Below, piece after piece: positions 36,362 through 46,719 of a stretch of 64,000 bases of DNA (within the stretch, counting starts at the first letter, position 1; every line of letters begins with the position of its first letter). Made by a program: the position numbers and the translations under genes. The notes below the pieces were generated by a model that was not told where the DNA came from, did no database searches, and saw only the letters and a program-made list of their open reading frames with translations. This DNA is from Phytophthora hibernalis (Eukaryota; Oomycota; Peronosporomycetes; Peronosporales; Peronosporaceae). Where the stretch lies: NCBI GenBank assembly GCA_012656075.1, contig JAAKBF010000083.1:62001-126000 (forward strand), in the 5' to 3' direction.

Positions 36362-36445
36362 TCGAAGTGGAATTTGAACCCACGAGTTAATAAATTAACT
36401 GATAGTTTAGCAAACTACTGCCTTAAACCTGACTTGGCTATTCGA
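36362..36445 (-). tRNA. Mitochondrial-type tRNA-Ser (GCU) in the NUMT
   Basis: Anticodon loop TTGCTAA in a stem AGTAG-type hairpin, long variable arm (AGTTAATTTATTAACT) and T arm GTGGG-TTCAAAT-CCCAC-like. Acceptor pairing is good at the outer five positions only. Confidence 0.65.
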
Positions 36446-36455
36446 CCAAAATATA

Positions 36456-36494
36456 CTACTTCTCCATTTAATTCTAAAATTAAACGAAAACACC
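36456..36494 (-). pseudogene. nad7: nad7 fragment, copy 2
   Basis: Repeats about 38 bp of the first nad7 piece (encodes RLILELNGEVV) with one base lost, then diverges. Two copies of the same mitochondrial segment 830 bp apart point to separate fragments joined together. Confidence 0.8.
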
Positions 36495-36632
36495 TTCGGT
36501 TTTTATATTGGTCGTAAAGGTTCTGTATTTATAACCACATTAACAACTTTTAAGTTGACTTTTTTTCATTAATTATTATATATAATTCAATTACATATGA
36601 ATATGAATATATTATTTATATTTCTAATTGGA

Positions 36633-36711
36633 TTTGCTGTTAAGTAAACACCAGCAGATACCATGGTTGCTGCATGAATTAAGGCTGAAACTGGGGTAGG
36701 TCCTTCCATAT
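36633..36711 (-). pseudogene. nad5: nad5 fragment (mitochondrial origin)
   Basis: Minus strand encodes MEGPTPVSALIHAATMVSAG then VYLTAN, the invariant proton-channel segment of complex I subunit 5. It is joined directly to the cox3 piece at 36711/36712. Confidence 0.9.
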
Positions 36712-36852
36712 ACATGGTTTCGTGATATTGTTAGAGAAGCTGTTTATGAAGGTCAACATACAAAACAAGTACAATTAGGTTTACGTAATGGTATGCTTTT
36801 ATTTATTTTTAGTGAATTATTATTTTTTGTAAGTTCTTTTTGGGCATTTTTT
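36712..36852 (+). pseudogene. cox3: cox3 fragment (mitochondrial origin)
   Basis: Encodes WFRDIVREAVYEGQHTKQVQ then LGLRNGMLLFIFSELLFFVS and SFWAFF, an internal segment of cytochrome oxidase subunit 3. Confidence 0.9.
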
Positions 36853-37199
36853 CCTAAGAAAGATGTGACGAAAGCAAATTTTGATGGGATAATTTTTAAA
36901 TTTATTTTTTAAAAAAGTGACAATTTTTTTAATTTTTCAGGAAATAGAAATTTCATTTTCCTCTATTTATACTCTAGTTTATCAGTTTTGAAAAAATGTA
37001 TAAAGTTGAGCTTTAATTTGTTTCTTTCACTTTTTAATAATTTTTTAAGTATAATTATAATATAATTTTAATTTTACGGTTTTAGTATAAATTTATTTTA
37101 ATGTCTTTGCCACTCCGCGGGTAACACCGGACCATCTCCATCCAGCATCCCCGCGTGCGCCTTAGTATTAACTTGGACAGCGTCTGCCGCGTGCATGTC

Positions 37200-38800
37200 C
37201 CGCCCGGCTTTCCGACTTGGCTTGTCCCCTCTCAGCAACGCTTCCAGTTGAGCTAGCGAAGTCGGATGTCGCTCCACATCATGCCCTTCCGCCCTGGTGA
37301 TTTCTTGGATGGAAGTCTTCCTTCCAGTCTACAGACTCTTGAGTTCCACCTCCGCCTGCCCCATTCTGCAGAATTTTGTCGGGTGATCAGGCGAGAAGCA
37401 GGTCCTGCAAGGCCAGTTTACATGCACCTCATGATGGTGAACAATGATCTCAGCATCGTCGATTGCCAGGAATGCGATCGACTTGATCTTGTCGGGGCAG
37501 GCTGTCGCTCTGATCTTGACCTTCCACTGCTGGTCATCCATTCCATCCTTACCCACCGCTAGGTGTCTCATTGATTGCACATGTAATCCAAGTGCTCTCG
37601 CCATCACCCAGTACAGGTCCTTGGAAGTCACCTTCCTTTGCGAACCACCACAGAGAATGCATAGTAGTCAAGTCGTAGTAGCTCGTGCGTCAGTTTAGCT
37701 TAGCCTCGTAGTCCACCAGTGACAACAGTTTACCCGATAACGGCACTTTCCAGCCGATCCACTTGTTCGTCGATCGACGCCGTTTGAAGGTGACCTGAGC
37801 ACGCTTGCCTGCATATCCAGCGAGATTCTCGAGAGCGCCGCCTTGAACTCCCAGATTCCATGTCTCTGCGGCATTGATGCCTCCGCTCCCGCGTAGATTT
37901 GTGCTAACAGCAAGTGCTTGGACAGATTGTCCACAAATCGCTGTCGCTGACCCGGTGCTAAGTGCGCGTAGACAGGGTACTCAATTTCCAAGAAGATATC
38001 TGCAAAAAGTGCCAGCTCCTTGCCGTCATGGATTGATTGAGAAAGCTTGGTACATGCGGCACTTCGATCTGATGGTTGAGAATCATCAGCACCGCCATGG
38101 CCTCGTCCTTCGTTCGTTCCCTCAGTTGAGTCACCTCCAGGAACTCTGTCAGACATAAAGTTTGGAGTCGCTCCTGTTCGGTCGTTAGACGATCCGTTCC
38201 TTCAACTTGTAGGCCCTGAGTTACTGCCTCCTTGTAGTCACGTTGGCCTGCATTGTGCAGCTCTATCTCCTTCTTGTCTTTCAGCGCTTCCTCAAAGATG
38301 AAGAAGCGGATCCGTGCCTCAACTTCTTCCTGTTTCAGCGTTGTTTTCAGGACCCACTCCTGCATCAGTCCATTCAGTCTGAGCTGGTGCTCCTCGAGGC
38401 TCTCCGTCCAGTAACTGACCATTCCCTAGTAACGCTCCTCATTTATGCATTCACGTCGCCTGGCCATTCCAGTTTCAGTCTCTGATCCTCCACAGCAGTT
38501 TCCACTGGCCGGTGCAGTGCCGCCCTGTACTCCTTGAACCTTCTCTCCTTCGCCACTTCTTGTAGCCTCTTCACCGTGTGGAAGACTTATGCCGCTGGTG
38601 CTTCGTTGCTGAGGTAGCTCCGTAGCTGCAGAAATACAGCATGTCCTTCTCCCTGTAGACCATCATTGATCCTGCCGCTTTCAATCCTCAAATTGCCGTC
38701 CTTATCTCGTCCACTTCGCTGGTACTTGGTCGGCGAGATCTTGCGTTCGGTCTGCTTCTGCTGCCCCTTAGCCGCTCCTTGGGCCTGCTCCGTTCCCATA
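37200..38800 (-). pseudogene. LINE ORF1-like region with zinc knuckle
   Basis: A helical, charged nucleic-acid-binding protein in several frames (37329-37631, 37695-38422, 38587-38799). A CX2CX4HX4C knuckle (CRTCFSPDHPTKFC) is encoded at 37368-37409. The N-terminal part is Gln/Lys-rich. Position 5' of the endonuclease fits LINE ORF1. The NUMT separates it from the OTU-like part. Confidence 0.65.
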
Positions 38801-39079
38801 GTTGTCGTCTTCTGCTGCTGCTTCCCGTGCCTCTCGACTGTGCGCCACTCCCCAGCTTGATGTCTGTCTCTGTCAGCCCCTTGTCACCTGCACATCTAGC
38901 AGCCTGCCGCGCCTCTTCCTCAGCTGATCGCCGCTTTCCTTGCCCATGCCACTCGATCAGTTCGCGCCTCCTCAGTTTAATGCTGAATATCGTATCCCGG
39001 GAGTTTCGTGCCCTTCCAAGCTTCCCGGCTCGTAATTCTCCGCCGTCCTGTCCCAAGCCTCGAGAGTCTTGGGGTGTCG

Positions 39080-40620
39080 CCGTCAAATCTGGAAGTGAGT
39101 CTTTGAGTTCAACGAAGCTGGTACGCCCAGCTTGTAGCAGCTGAGCGAATGCACAATCGCGTTTTTTGACTCGGTTGACCTTCAGGTGCCACGGGGACAA
39201 CATGACCGCAAAATGGGTTGCACGACCGAACAATGTCTTCGACTTGTGTACCCACTCCAGCGTCGAGAATCGTGTGTAAACATGGATAGTCCGGCCGATC
39301 AGCTGGGTGTAACACACCTCAACAGCAGCAGCAGAGCTAACACCTCCTTCTCGGCCGGATGGTAATTTATTTCGGCGTCTTTCAGAACACGACCACAAAA
39401 CCGCACCGGGTGCAACTTGTCGCCATGAATCTGCATCACTGTAGAGCTCAGAGCCCAATCATTGGCGAATAGCGTCACATGGACCTCTTTGGCTCGGTCG
39501 AAGTGTCGTAGTATCGGTGCGTCGGCAACCTGCTGTTGCAGCACATCAAAACTTCGGCGAGCAGCAGAGGCGTTGTCCATTGTTGTGAAATCGTCGTCCT
39601 TGCGTTGATATAGTGCGGCTCCGTAGACTGCGAAGTCGATGAATCGGCTGTAATAATTCAGCGCACCGAGGAACGACTGCATTCCTTTCTTCGATGACGG
39701 GAACGGTAATTTTGTCACTGCCTTCAACTTCTTTGGGTCAGCCCGAATACCGTCGCCCGACACTTCGTGCAACAGGAAATCCACTCGGCCTTGCACAAAA
39801 ATGCTTTTCGTGAAACTTACACTGATCCGACACTTATCAAATCGTTGAAGCAGTCGGTCCAAGATGGCCAGGAAAGAGTCGAAAGTCTCGGAGCCGAAGC
39901 AAATATCGTCAACGAACGACCGTCGGTCGAACACCGGGACCAACGAGGATTATATGCTTCTCCTGTAGAGAACATGTCTGCTTCGGAGTTATTCACCAGC
40001 CGGGTTACAGCATCCAATGTCACCGAGGACTTGCGTGTCTCAAACTTGGTTGGAAGCGTCGGTCACCCCCGTTCATCCCGCTTCGACGTCCGTTTCGGCG
40101 CTAGCCGCATCAAGAGAGCAGAACCACAAATATGCTTCCAGGTCAGTTTGCAGATCGTTGACCAGCGCCATGGCGTACTCCATAATCGCCGTGATTGCGT
40201 TGACCATCTTGTAATCTATGCACAGGCGAATGACAACCCCATTTTTCTTCAACACGATCACGATCGGGGTGCCCATAGACTATCTCAAAACGCTACCAGC
40301 CGAGCCTTCAGCAAACTTTTCAGTAGTCCATACAACTTTACCAAGTGTTTCAACGGGGTGCGTCGAGATCTCTGTCGGATTGGCGGGTGCCCCTGTACAT
40401 CGATATTGCAAACCACGCCGTAGGCCGGCGGCGGAAGAGCATTCCCGCTCGAAATCATGATTCGTTCATGCTTCTTCAACACCTCAACGAGAGCTCGTTG
40501 CTGTTCGGACGTAGCGTTCGGGTTCACAACGTTGGGCCCTGTGTAATCCAGTACTGTCTCCGAGGCTTCGGTCAAGTCAGGTAGGAACTCCAGTTCGTGA
40601 GCGTAGTTGGTCAACTTCAT
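39080..40620 (-). pseudogene. Gypsy A reverse transcriptase and first RNase H
   Basis: From high to low coordinate: pre-RT (LPPPAYGVVCNIDVQGHPPI), RT palm (GTPIVIVLKKNGVVIRLCID, then YKMVNAIT), catalytic FVDDICFGS (about 39920), thumb and connection (PSSKKGMQSFLGALNYYSRF), then RNase H (LFANDWALSSTVMQ, NYHPAEKEVLALLLLLR, LEWVHKSKTLFGRA). Frame changes at about 39940, 40280 and 39310. The sequence is interrupted near 39060 by the LINE. Confidence 0.88.
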
Positions 40621-40639
40621 TTCGTTCGTTAAATGTATA

Positions 40640-41290
40640 GTGACACCTCGGGATTATCGTCGATTTCCACCGCATCACCGGCGGAGACGCATGCCATCAG
40701 AGCCACGAACGCGGACTCCAAACGAGCCTCCGCGCCCTCAGTGGCTGTGGTTTTCGGGGCTCCAGGGATCGACCGACCGCCGTCATCCCTGTCCGAGGTC
40801 TTGGACACTGTCGCGTTCCCGTCCTCCTCGGGCACAACATTGGTAGCTGCCGTAGCTGGCGACGTCCGAATCACTGTTACCGCCGTGTGATCGAGCCCAA
40901 TGGGACACTCGATGCCATCGTCAACACTCGGTGGTCTGGTCACCCCTTGTCCACCCTGGTTCTTGAGTGGTCGAGAGAGGATCTTGCGTGGCGTCGGGTA
41001 TTGCCGTCGATCTACGACCGGCGGTTGACTGATCAGCCATCGCTCGTAAAGCTTACCCACTCGCTTCAGCAGAGTATCATCGCGGCTCTCGGCGTACGCT
41101 AAAACTTGGCGTTCTTCATGCTTAAGTGATCGCAACCGAGTATACCCGCGCCTCAGCGGGAGGTCATCTCGTGGTACCCACAATAATACCGGTTCGTGGT
41201 TAGTGCAATGCGCAACCTTAAGCGTTAGTCAGCCGGACGATTGCTGGCTGCCCCCGACGAAACCTCGTCATGGTTGACACGAGATTCCCA
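40640..41290 (-). other. Gypsy A spacer between protease and RT (source-type for the piggyBac passenger)
   Basis: An open minus-strand stretch (40629-41183) encodes QVLAYAESRDDTLLKRVGKL and a Thr/Asp-rich linker. The same sequence type appears rearranged at 49634-50330 inside the piggyBac element. No enzyme motif is visible. Confidence 0.6.
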
Positions 41291-41373
41291 ACTCGACGGA
41301 CCCACACTTCATGTGTGTTCTGAGATGAGCGCCGTCGAGGTAAGTTGAACTCGTACCACTCTCGACCAGCGAC

Positions 41374-41765
41374 TCACAACTCCTCGGTTGGACCGCCAAT
41401 CACTTGTGCTCCATATACCGGAGCATCGTCGGCGCTCTGAGACTTCTCCAAGGGCACCATCACCTCGTCTGGTAGCCGGGCCGTACAGTGGAATAAATCC
41501 AACCGCACTCCGGCTGGGATCATGAAGTCCGTACCAAGGATAACGTCAACTCCCGCGCTGTGGTCCATAATCCAAAGGTCGAATTCGTATTTTCGTTCCC
41601 ACCCGAGGGTGACTTTGACGAGTGCTGGCGGGGTTTCCATCACTCCAGGGTTAATTCCTCTTACCTCGAGGCTGCGACCGTGGTCTGAGACCTCACGTAC
41701 ACGCAATTTCTTCGCGTAGGAAACGAAAATCACACTGACATTCGCTCCTGTATCCAGGAGGATCC
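41374..41765 (-). pseudogene. Gypsy A aspartic protease
   Basis: Retropepsin-type: active site LLDTGANVSVIF (GAT codon at 41752-41754) and the second loop VDVILGTDFMIPAGV are both present. Cleaves the polyprotein. A stop lies just upstream of the active site (near 41770) on the minus strand. Confidence 0.85.
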
Positions 41766-42149
41766 TCGTTCATGAGTCATATACTGCTCCATTTAACATT
41801 GCTCGAAGTCGCTTCCGCTTGTCGAAACGTTGAGACGACCACCACCCCATCCGTTCTTCAGACAACGACTTGATCGTCTGACCGAAGTTACGGGGTTGGT
41901 GCTCGGTCACCACCAGGCTCACGATTGAAGCCGCGGTAACCATACCGACAGTCGCTCCCTCACATCCCAATGTCACTTCACGTTCTCCGAGGTTTGCACT
42001 TCTTTCTTCTCCATTTTCCGTCGTTTTCACATAATCCATATTAAAGTCGTCAGGCTGTTTGCACGAGCCCGCGAACGCAAGCAAATAGTCTGCATCCAGC
42101 TCAGGCTCGGCTAACTATGGCAGCCCGATTTGGACCAACCCAGTATCAG

Positions 42150-44560
42150 TTGGTGGGCTGCCTAGCTTAAATGACCCCGTAGACCAGTTCCTGAAGCTCC
42201 GGCGAGAGGTCCTTCCTCTCCAACTTCGCCTTCAGAAGCGACGCAAGTTCGTTGAATGCCTCACATTTCCCTGCGTCGTGTACTTGCTTGCACATCTTTC
42301 ACCTCTTGATATAATGCAGTGTGTAAGCCCACCGTAGGCAGCGCACGGGCCATATTGTAGTCGGTCATCACGTCCACCTTGGCCTCGATTTTCTCGGTCA
42401 TGCTTGTATTGGTTTTCCCAACCCTCGGTCGGCGATTGGAGGATCGAGCGAATGTTTCTTCGACCGCGTTGCGACATTCCGAGTCGTTGGCGGCAGCCAC
42501 ACGACCGTGGTCCTCGTCTGATGCAACCTCGTCATCTGATTACCAGTCCGAGCCTCGGTCGGTATTGCTGATGTAATATTCCAGGCCGTATCCTTCGGTA
42601 TCGTCATAACCACCACTGGACATCTCCGTAGGTCCCCTCGCGAGTCGGCCGAGCCGTTCACGTTCAAGGTGGCGACCATATCCGTCAATGCCTCCGCGAG
42701 CGTAACCCTCAGTCGTTATTGCCGATTATCCCGGCCATCCCGACGTCGGTTGTCGTCCTGATAACGATCTTCCCGACGGCGACTATCGTCTCGGCCACGT
42801 CAGAAGGTGTTGCGCGAATCCTCGGAGGGTCCGTCATCGCGATGTCGACCATCATCTTGACCTCGTGAGCGTCGGACCGAGGACCCACGCCCTTTCTTCC
42901 GCTCGCGACGCCTGATGATATCATTAATCATGTCTTCCAATTCACGAATATTCTTGACCCGCACGTGGCACAGACGTTCTTTCAAGGAATGATCTTCACA
43001 CGAGTCGAGGAAGTGTTCGACGTGATATTTGGCCTCACGACCGCCATGCTCGAATTGTACTCCAGCATTCCTGGCGTAACCATTTCGTCGATTCATGTAA
43101 TCGCAGTCGTGTTCTGTTTCTTCACGTCTCGCCGAGTAGTATGGTGCCTTCGCGGATTGAATAAAACGGGAGCAGTAGTACTTGACGAACGCATCACTCA
43201 GCGACTTCCACGTCCGTCTCGGCTTCCGTGGGAGTTGTCAGTACCAGTGTAGTGCACCGTCTTGGAGGCTCAGCCCGAACGTCATGCACCACTCGTTCGA
43301 TGGCGTGTGCGTCCTCTTCATCTCATAGATAAAAGCTCGGAACCACTGCATCGACTTCTCGCTCTTATATCGGAGGCCGAGATAAAGCTTGATGTTTCCC
43401 AACGGAAGTTGCGTGGCAATTTCAAGTCTCGGAGCGGACTTCGCTTCCCCATCGAACCGAGTTCGCGAATCTGACGTGCCCAATCTCCAGCCACATCACC
43501 TCCTTGATCCTCTGCATCAAATGAGTCATCGTCCGAGGAGTATCAAAACGCCGACTTGCCGTCTGTCCCGTGCTTCGGCCCGCAGTCGGAGCGGTCCGCG
43601 TGCTCTCGGTAGTTTTCTCCAATCGCTCGGTACGGTCAGCTGCTGAGGTATCACCATGTGCGAGTCTTGGAAGAACCCTGACGCGGTTCCCTTCGCCGAG
43701 AATATTCTCATGTCGTCCGACTTCTCGAGTTGTCTCCTCGGAGTTGTCCGTAATGGAATTCTTGATGGGTCGGCTTGTTCAGTCGCATGCGGGAGGCTCG
43801 ACCGACGGTTGGAACCCGTCTCAGACCCCCGAAGTTTGTCCGAAGCTTATGTTTCCACTTGCGCAAGAGAGCGCGGCGTCTTCGATCGCCCAACCTTGAA
43901 GGTCGGCCTCGGTGGGGAGCGCTTGAGGCTCACAACCCATAGCTTGGAACAGTTGTACTGTGTCCTCGGCCACCTGCTGGATACCCCATGCTTCCACCGG
44001 ACCGACGAATTCTGCCCGAGTTCCATCCAAACGGCCTGTCGAATGGACTTTGGAGAGAAGGCCCGCATCCACTTTCTCTTCCACATCATCACGTCCATGC
44101 ATCGACCCAAAACCTTGTTGGCAGTCGGAGTGTCCCCATTAACTGGAGGCCGACTACCGGTCGACCGAGAACTCGCGTCCTCGGTTATCGTCAGCGATCG
44201 CAGCTCGCCGACTCTATCCCCGTGAGCTGGTTCAGGACCGGCCACTTCGTTCAACTCCTCGGTGAGGTTTCGCCCGAGCGACCTCAACCCTCCGCCGCGT
44301 CCTGCTGAGAGAGTAGCGGCTTCCGAAACATCGGTCATTGCTGTCGCTACTTCTAGGTAATCGTCTTCGTCATCTTCTTTGGCTTCAGAGTAGTCCATCC
44401 GCTCGTCGAAGCTGTCCGAGCGTTCATTGATCGACTCCAAGGTGCTTGGAGTTATCAACGCTGGGCCAGATCGCACCGAGGCCTCGGTGCGTCCTCAGCT
44501 CGAATTCATGGGAGTTGCTGGTACCGCTGACTTCGATCCTTTCGCCATCTCCTCTCTTTT
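42150..44560 (-). pseudogene. Gypsy A gag
   Basis: Oomycete Gypsy gag landmarks: LPLGNIKLYLGLRYKSEKSM and FGLSLQDGALHWY (43238-43460), then NRRNGYARNAGVQFEHGGRE, HVEHFLDSCEDHSLKERLCH and VRVKNIRELEDMIND (42900-43100), an Arg/Asp-rich tail, and a final segment (CEAFNELASLLKAKLERKDL) near 42180-42260. The N-terminal part (43847-44476) is acidic and Ser/Thr-rich. Frameshifted in several places. Confidence 0.8.
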
Positions 44561-44637
44561 CTTCTTTCTTCTCTCGAATGCTCGTTAGGTAAGAACCTAT
44601 ATACAACCAAGACACACAGAAGGTTACACCAATTTCC

Positions 44638-44651
44638 GGGTCGCGGCACCA
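44638..44651 (-). other. Primer-binding site of Gypsy A
   Basis: Two bases inside the 5' LTR (in element orientation) the minus strand reads TGGTGCCGCGACCC, starting with the TGG complementary to a tRNA 3' CCA end. The matching tRNA was not identified. Confidence 0.65.
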
Positions 44652-44653
44652 GT

Positions 44654-45542
44654 TGTCACGTAGTATTATGCAAAAACTCTCACTACCAAATGGTATGAGT
44701 CCCACCAACAACACTCGCTTTCCCTACAACGGTCAACGAGTGTTGGGTCAATACCTGACGACCAGGAACGATCCCTTACACCGGGTTGGCTGTGAACCCT
44801 CTGTACACCTAGGTTGTATTAGTTCAACCCAATAACCTGCCCCACTAGCCACGAGCGAGGGCTAGTATGCAATATTGCGCTTTCGCGCGAGCCCCCGCAG
44901 TCCCTTAGAAGGAAGGGTACCGGCTGTCAAGCCTAATACGGGTTTGCCGAGGTAAAACCTCGGCGGGTAGTAAATATATCTAGAATACTCGGTTCCACTA
45001 TAATATACGGGAGACGACGTTCCTCGTCACTCCCAACACTCGGCCACTCTAATCTCTTGACTGACCAGCAGCCAACCCTCGGTTCAATGTACCTTGAGTT
45101 CGTTGACAGACATCCTACGTAGCCGAGCGTATCCAGACCCTAAGATAAGCTAATTAGACTTACCGAAGACGGACTTGACCCTTGGTGACTTGTGGGAAGA
45201 CTGCTGATTTATTTATGTTGATCTATGGCTCTGGGAACCTCTGTAGTCAATCCTATAGCTAGTCCTATGCGTAAATACAAATATCCAGTGTGAACAGATC
45301 CCATTATGTGATCTCGTACCCGGCTCTTTAAGACCGAGGGTACGAAACTGGAATGGGTACAAACGAGGGTTCGTACCCTCGGCCGGGGATTTATTATACC
45401 CGACCGAGGCCTTGATCACTAAACTGCCGTAGTCACTGCCGCGCGGGGAATGTAATCCACCAATCAGAGCACGCTGATCACTTTCCTTCAGCAAGGACAA
45501 CCTTGTCGGCCGGCGACCGAGTGCTCAAAACCCAACGCCACA
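44654..45542 (-). repeat. 5' LTR of Gypsy A (full length, 889 bp)
   Basis: Same sequence as 20893-21610 plus about 171 bp near its start in element orientation. The extra part begins beside a perfect 13 bp inverted repeat, CCGAGGGTACGAA at 45334-45346 and its complement at 45370-45382. Ends are TGTGGCG...GTGACA. Confidence 0.92.
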
Positions 45543-45629
45543 CTAGTAACCCCATAGCATCCGCTATGTGTGTGGTCAACTTTGTGCCCGCATAAGACAT
45601 GTGACCCAGCCACCACACTCTCCGATCTT

Positions 45630-45881
45630 TTATTGATGAGCCGATACGCATGATGATGGTCCCAGATGCCGCCGCCCCAGTCTTTCCGTGTACACGTCCT
45701 CAGAAGAAGAGTATATACTCTTATCCATGGTGTTCGGGAGTTTCCTTCTAATCGTGAGTTGTTTCGGTCCCAGAGGTCTGCTCAATATATCGACCGCTGC
45801 CTGCCGAATTGCCCTGTTCTCTGCCGCCACCGCCGCCATGTACAAGTGCACCGTACGGTAACCATGCTGTAGTTTTTTCAT
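45630..45881 (-). other. Possible retroelement remnant right of Gypsy A
   Basis: An 83-codon open minus-strand stretch (VHLYMAAVAAENRAIRQAAV) just outside the LTR. It could be the other side of the element interrupted by Gypsy A, but no catalytic motif is visible, so this is weak. Confidence 0.25.
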
Positions 45882-46719
45882 GAGCGCTCCTGCGTGGTGT
45901 GCTGATGTGACGTTGTTCAGGGGTCAAAGTACCTTACCCGCCCCCTCCACACTGCATTGAGGTACACTGCTGCTCCTGTAATGGGGCCACTTGAGAAGGG
46001 GCGACCATTGTTCTCTGTGGTGTGGTCTACACCATTGGTGTCTGCCACACGCGTGGTGTGTGGCACGTCAAGGACTTAAGTAGTACTTCAGTTGTACTTA
46101 ACCCTTAGCACGCGGAGGGGTGACATGGACGAGTTATTAAAACCCCTTATGCTGTTCTGAACAGCATTAGGAATAGTCAGAGATAAAGTATACCATAATT
46201 CAGGCCAGTAAAATCATGCACTTTTTGCGCATCACTTGTAGCTAAGCTCCCCGGTAATAATCCCGCAAACAGGATATGCCGTGAGACACATTTAATTATG
46301 CCAATTAGCTGCAGTCGTGAAATCTTGATTTTTATGAATTCTCGTGACGAATGGCCGGCGAGGTGTATAAGCGAGAGAAGGTCGTCATATCGACTTCTTC
46401 CCTAGATCAGCCAAGGCGCAGCAGTGGACCAGTCCAAGTCTTCATTACCTGCATGCTCGATATGTATCCTACTGCCAACCCAGCCGTGTGCGCATGGGGT
46501 GCGAGTCAGCTGCGGCGACCACGCATACCAAACTAGCCACGGTGCCATCAAGGAGTTGGACGTGAACGAGGGAGCCCACATTACACCTCTCGCAGTAAGG
46601 TGGCTGACTGGTAGTATGTCATCTCTAATGCATGCGACGCAAGTGCGCGCATGGAATCCCGATAGAAGACAGTCATGGACTAAAGATAGGGATTCAGATG
46701 TATTACGACGCGCTTTACG

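Larger units (their letters stand above)
35622..37101. other. Nuclear insertion of rearranged mitochondrial DNA (NUMT) inside the LINE
   Basis: A 1.48 kb block of more than 75% A+T with sharp edges inside the LINE. It contains pieces of nad7 (twice), cox2, nad5 and cox3, and tRNAs reading Ala, Glu and Ser, in mixed orientations. The order and strand changes are those of stitched fragments. The spacer sequence is typical AT-rich mitochondrial DNA. Confidence 0.9.
28322..39060 (-). mobile_element. Non-LTR retrotransposon (LINE) inserted in Gypsy A
   Basis: Minus-strand LINE with a short A-run at its 3' end (plus-strand T-run at 28324-28330). Domain order from 5' to 3': an ORF1-like region with a CCHC knuckle (37.2-38.8 kb), the mitochondrial insert, an OTU-like domain (34.0-34.8 kb), an apurinic-type endonuclease (32.5-33.5 kb), RT with YADD (30.7-31.9 kb), an RT-associated zinc motif (about 29.5 kb) and RNase H (28.6-29.4 kb). 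This is the architecture of an APE-type LINE with a terminal RNase H. Many frame changes make it inactive. Right edge near 39060 is approximate, where Gypsy RNase H homology resumes. Confidence 0.85.
20893..45542 (-). mobile_element. Ty3/Gypsy LTR retrotransposon A, with nested inserts
   Basis: Two LTRs about 98% identical over about 690 bp (20893-21610 and 44654-45542) enclose minus-strand gag, protease, reverse transcriptase, RNase H and integrase in the canonical Gypsy order. In element orientation the 5' LTR (44654-45542) is followed after two bases by a TGGTGCCGCGACCC primer-binding site, and the 3' LTR (20893-21610) is preceded by a GGCGGGGGCA purine tract. LTR ends are TGTGGCG...GTGACA on the 5' copy. 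Total span is 24.6 kb; 10.8 kb of this is a nested LINE with its own mitochondrial insert, and 3.6 kb is an opposite-strand gene region. No target-site duplication is visible (left flank GATGC, right flank CTAGT). Frames are broken in many places, so the copy is not autonomous. Confidence 0.9.

Noticed and set aside
35640..37100. A real mitochondrial contig end joined by mistake
   Set aside because: Not fully excluded, but gene fragments are rearranged and truncated and both edges lie inside the same LINE, so a nuclear insert is preferred; listed as a check in the finding.
38660..39144. Plus-strand open frames at the LINE 5' end
   Set aside because: They complement Arg/Gly/Gln-rich minus-strand leader and Gypsy RNase H sequence and carry no motif.
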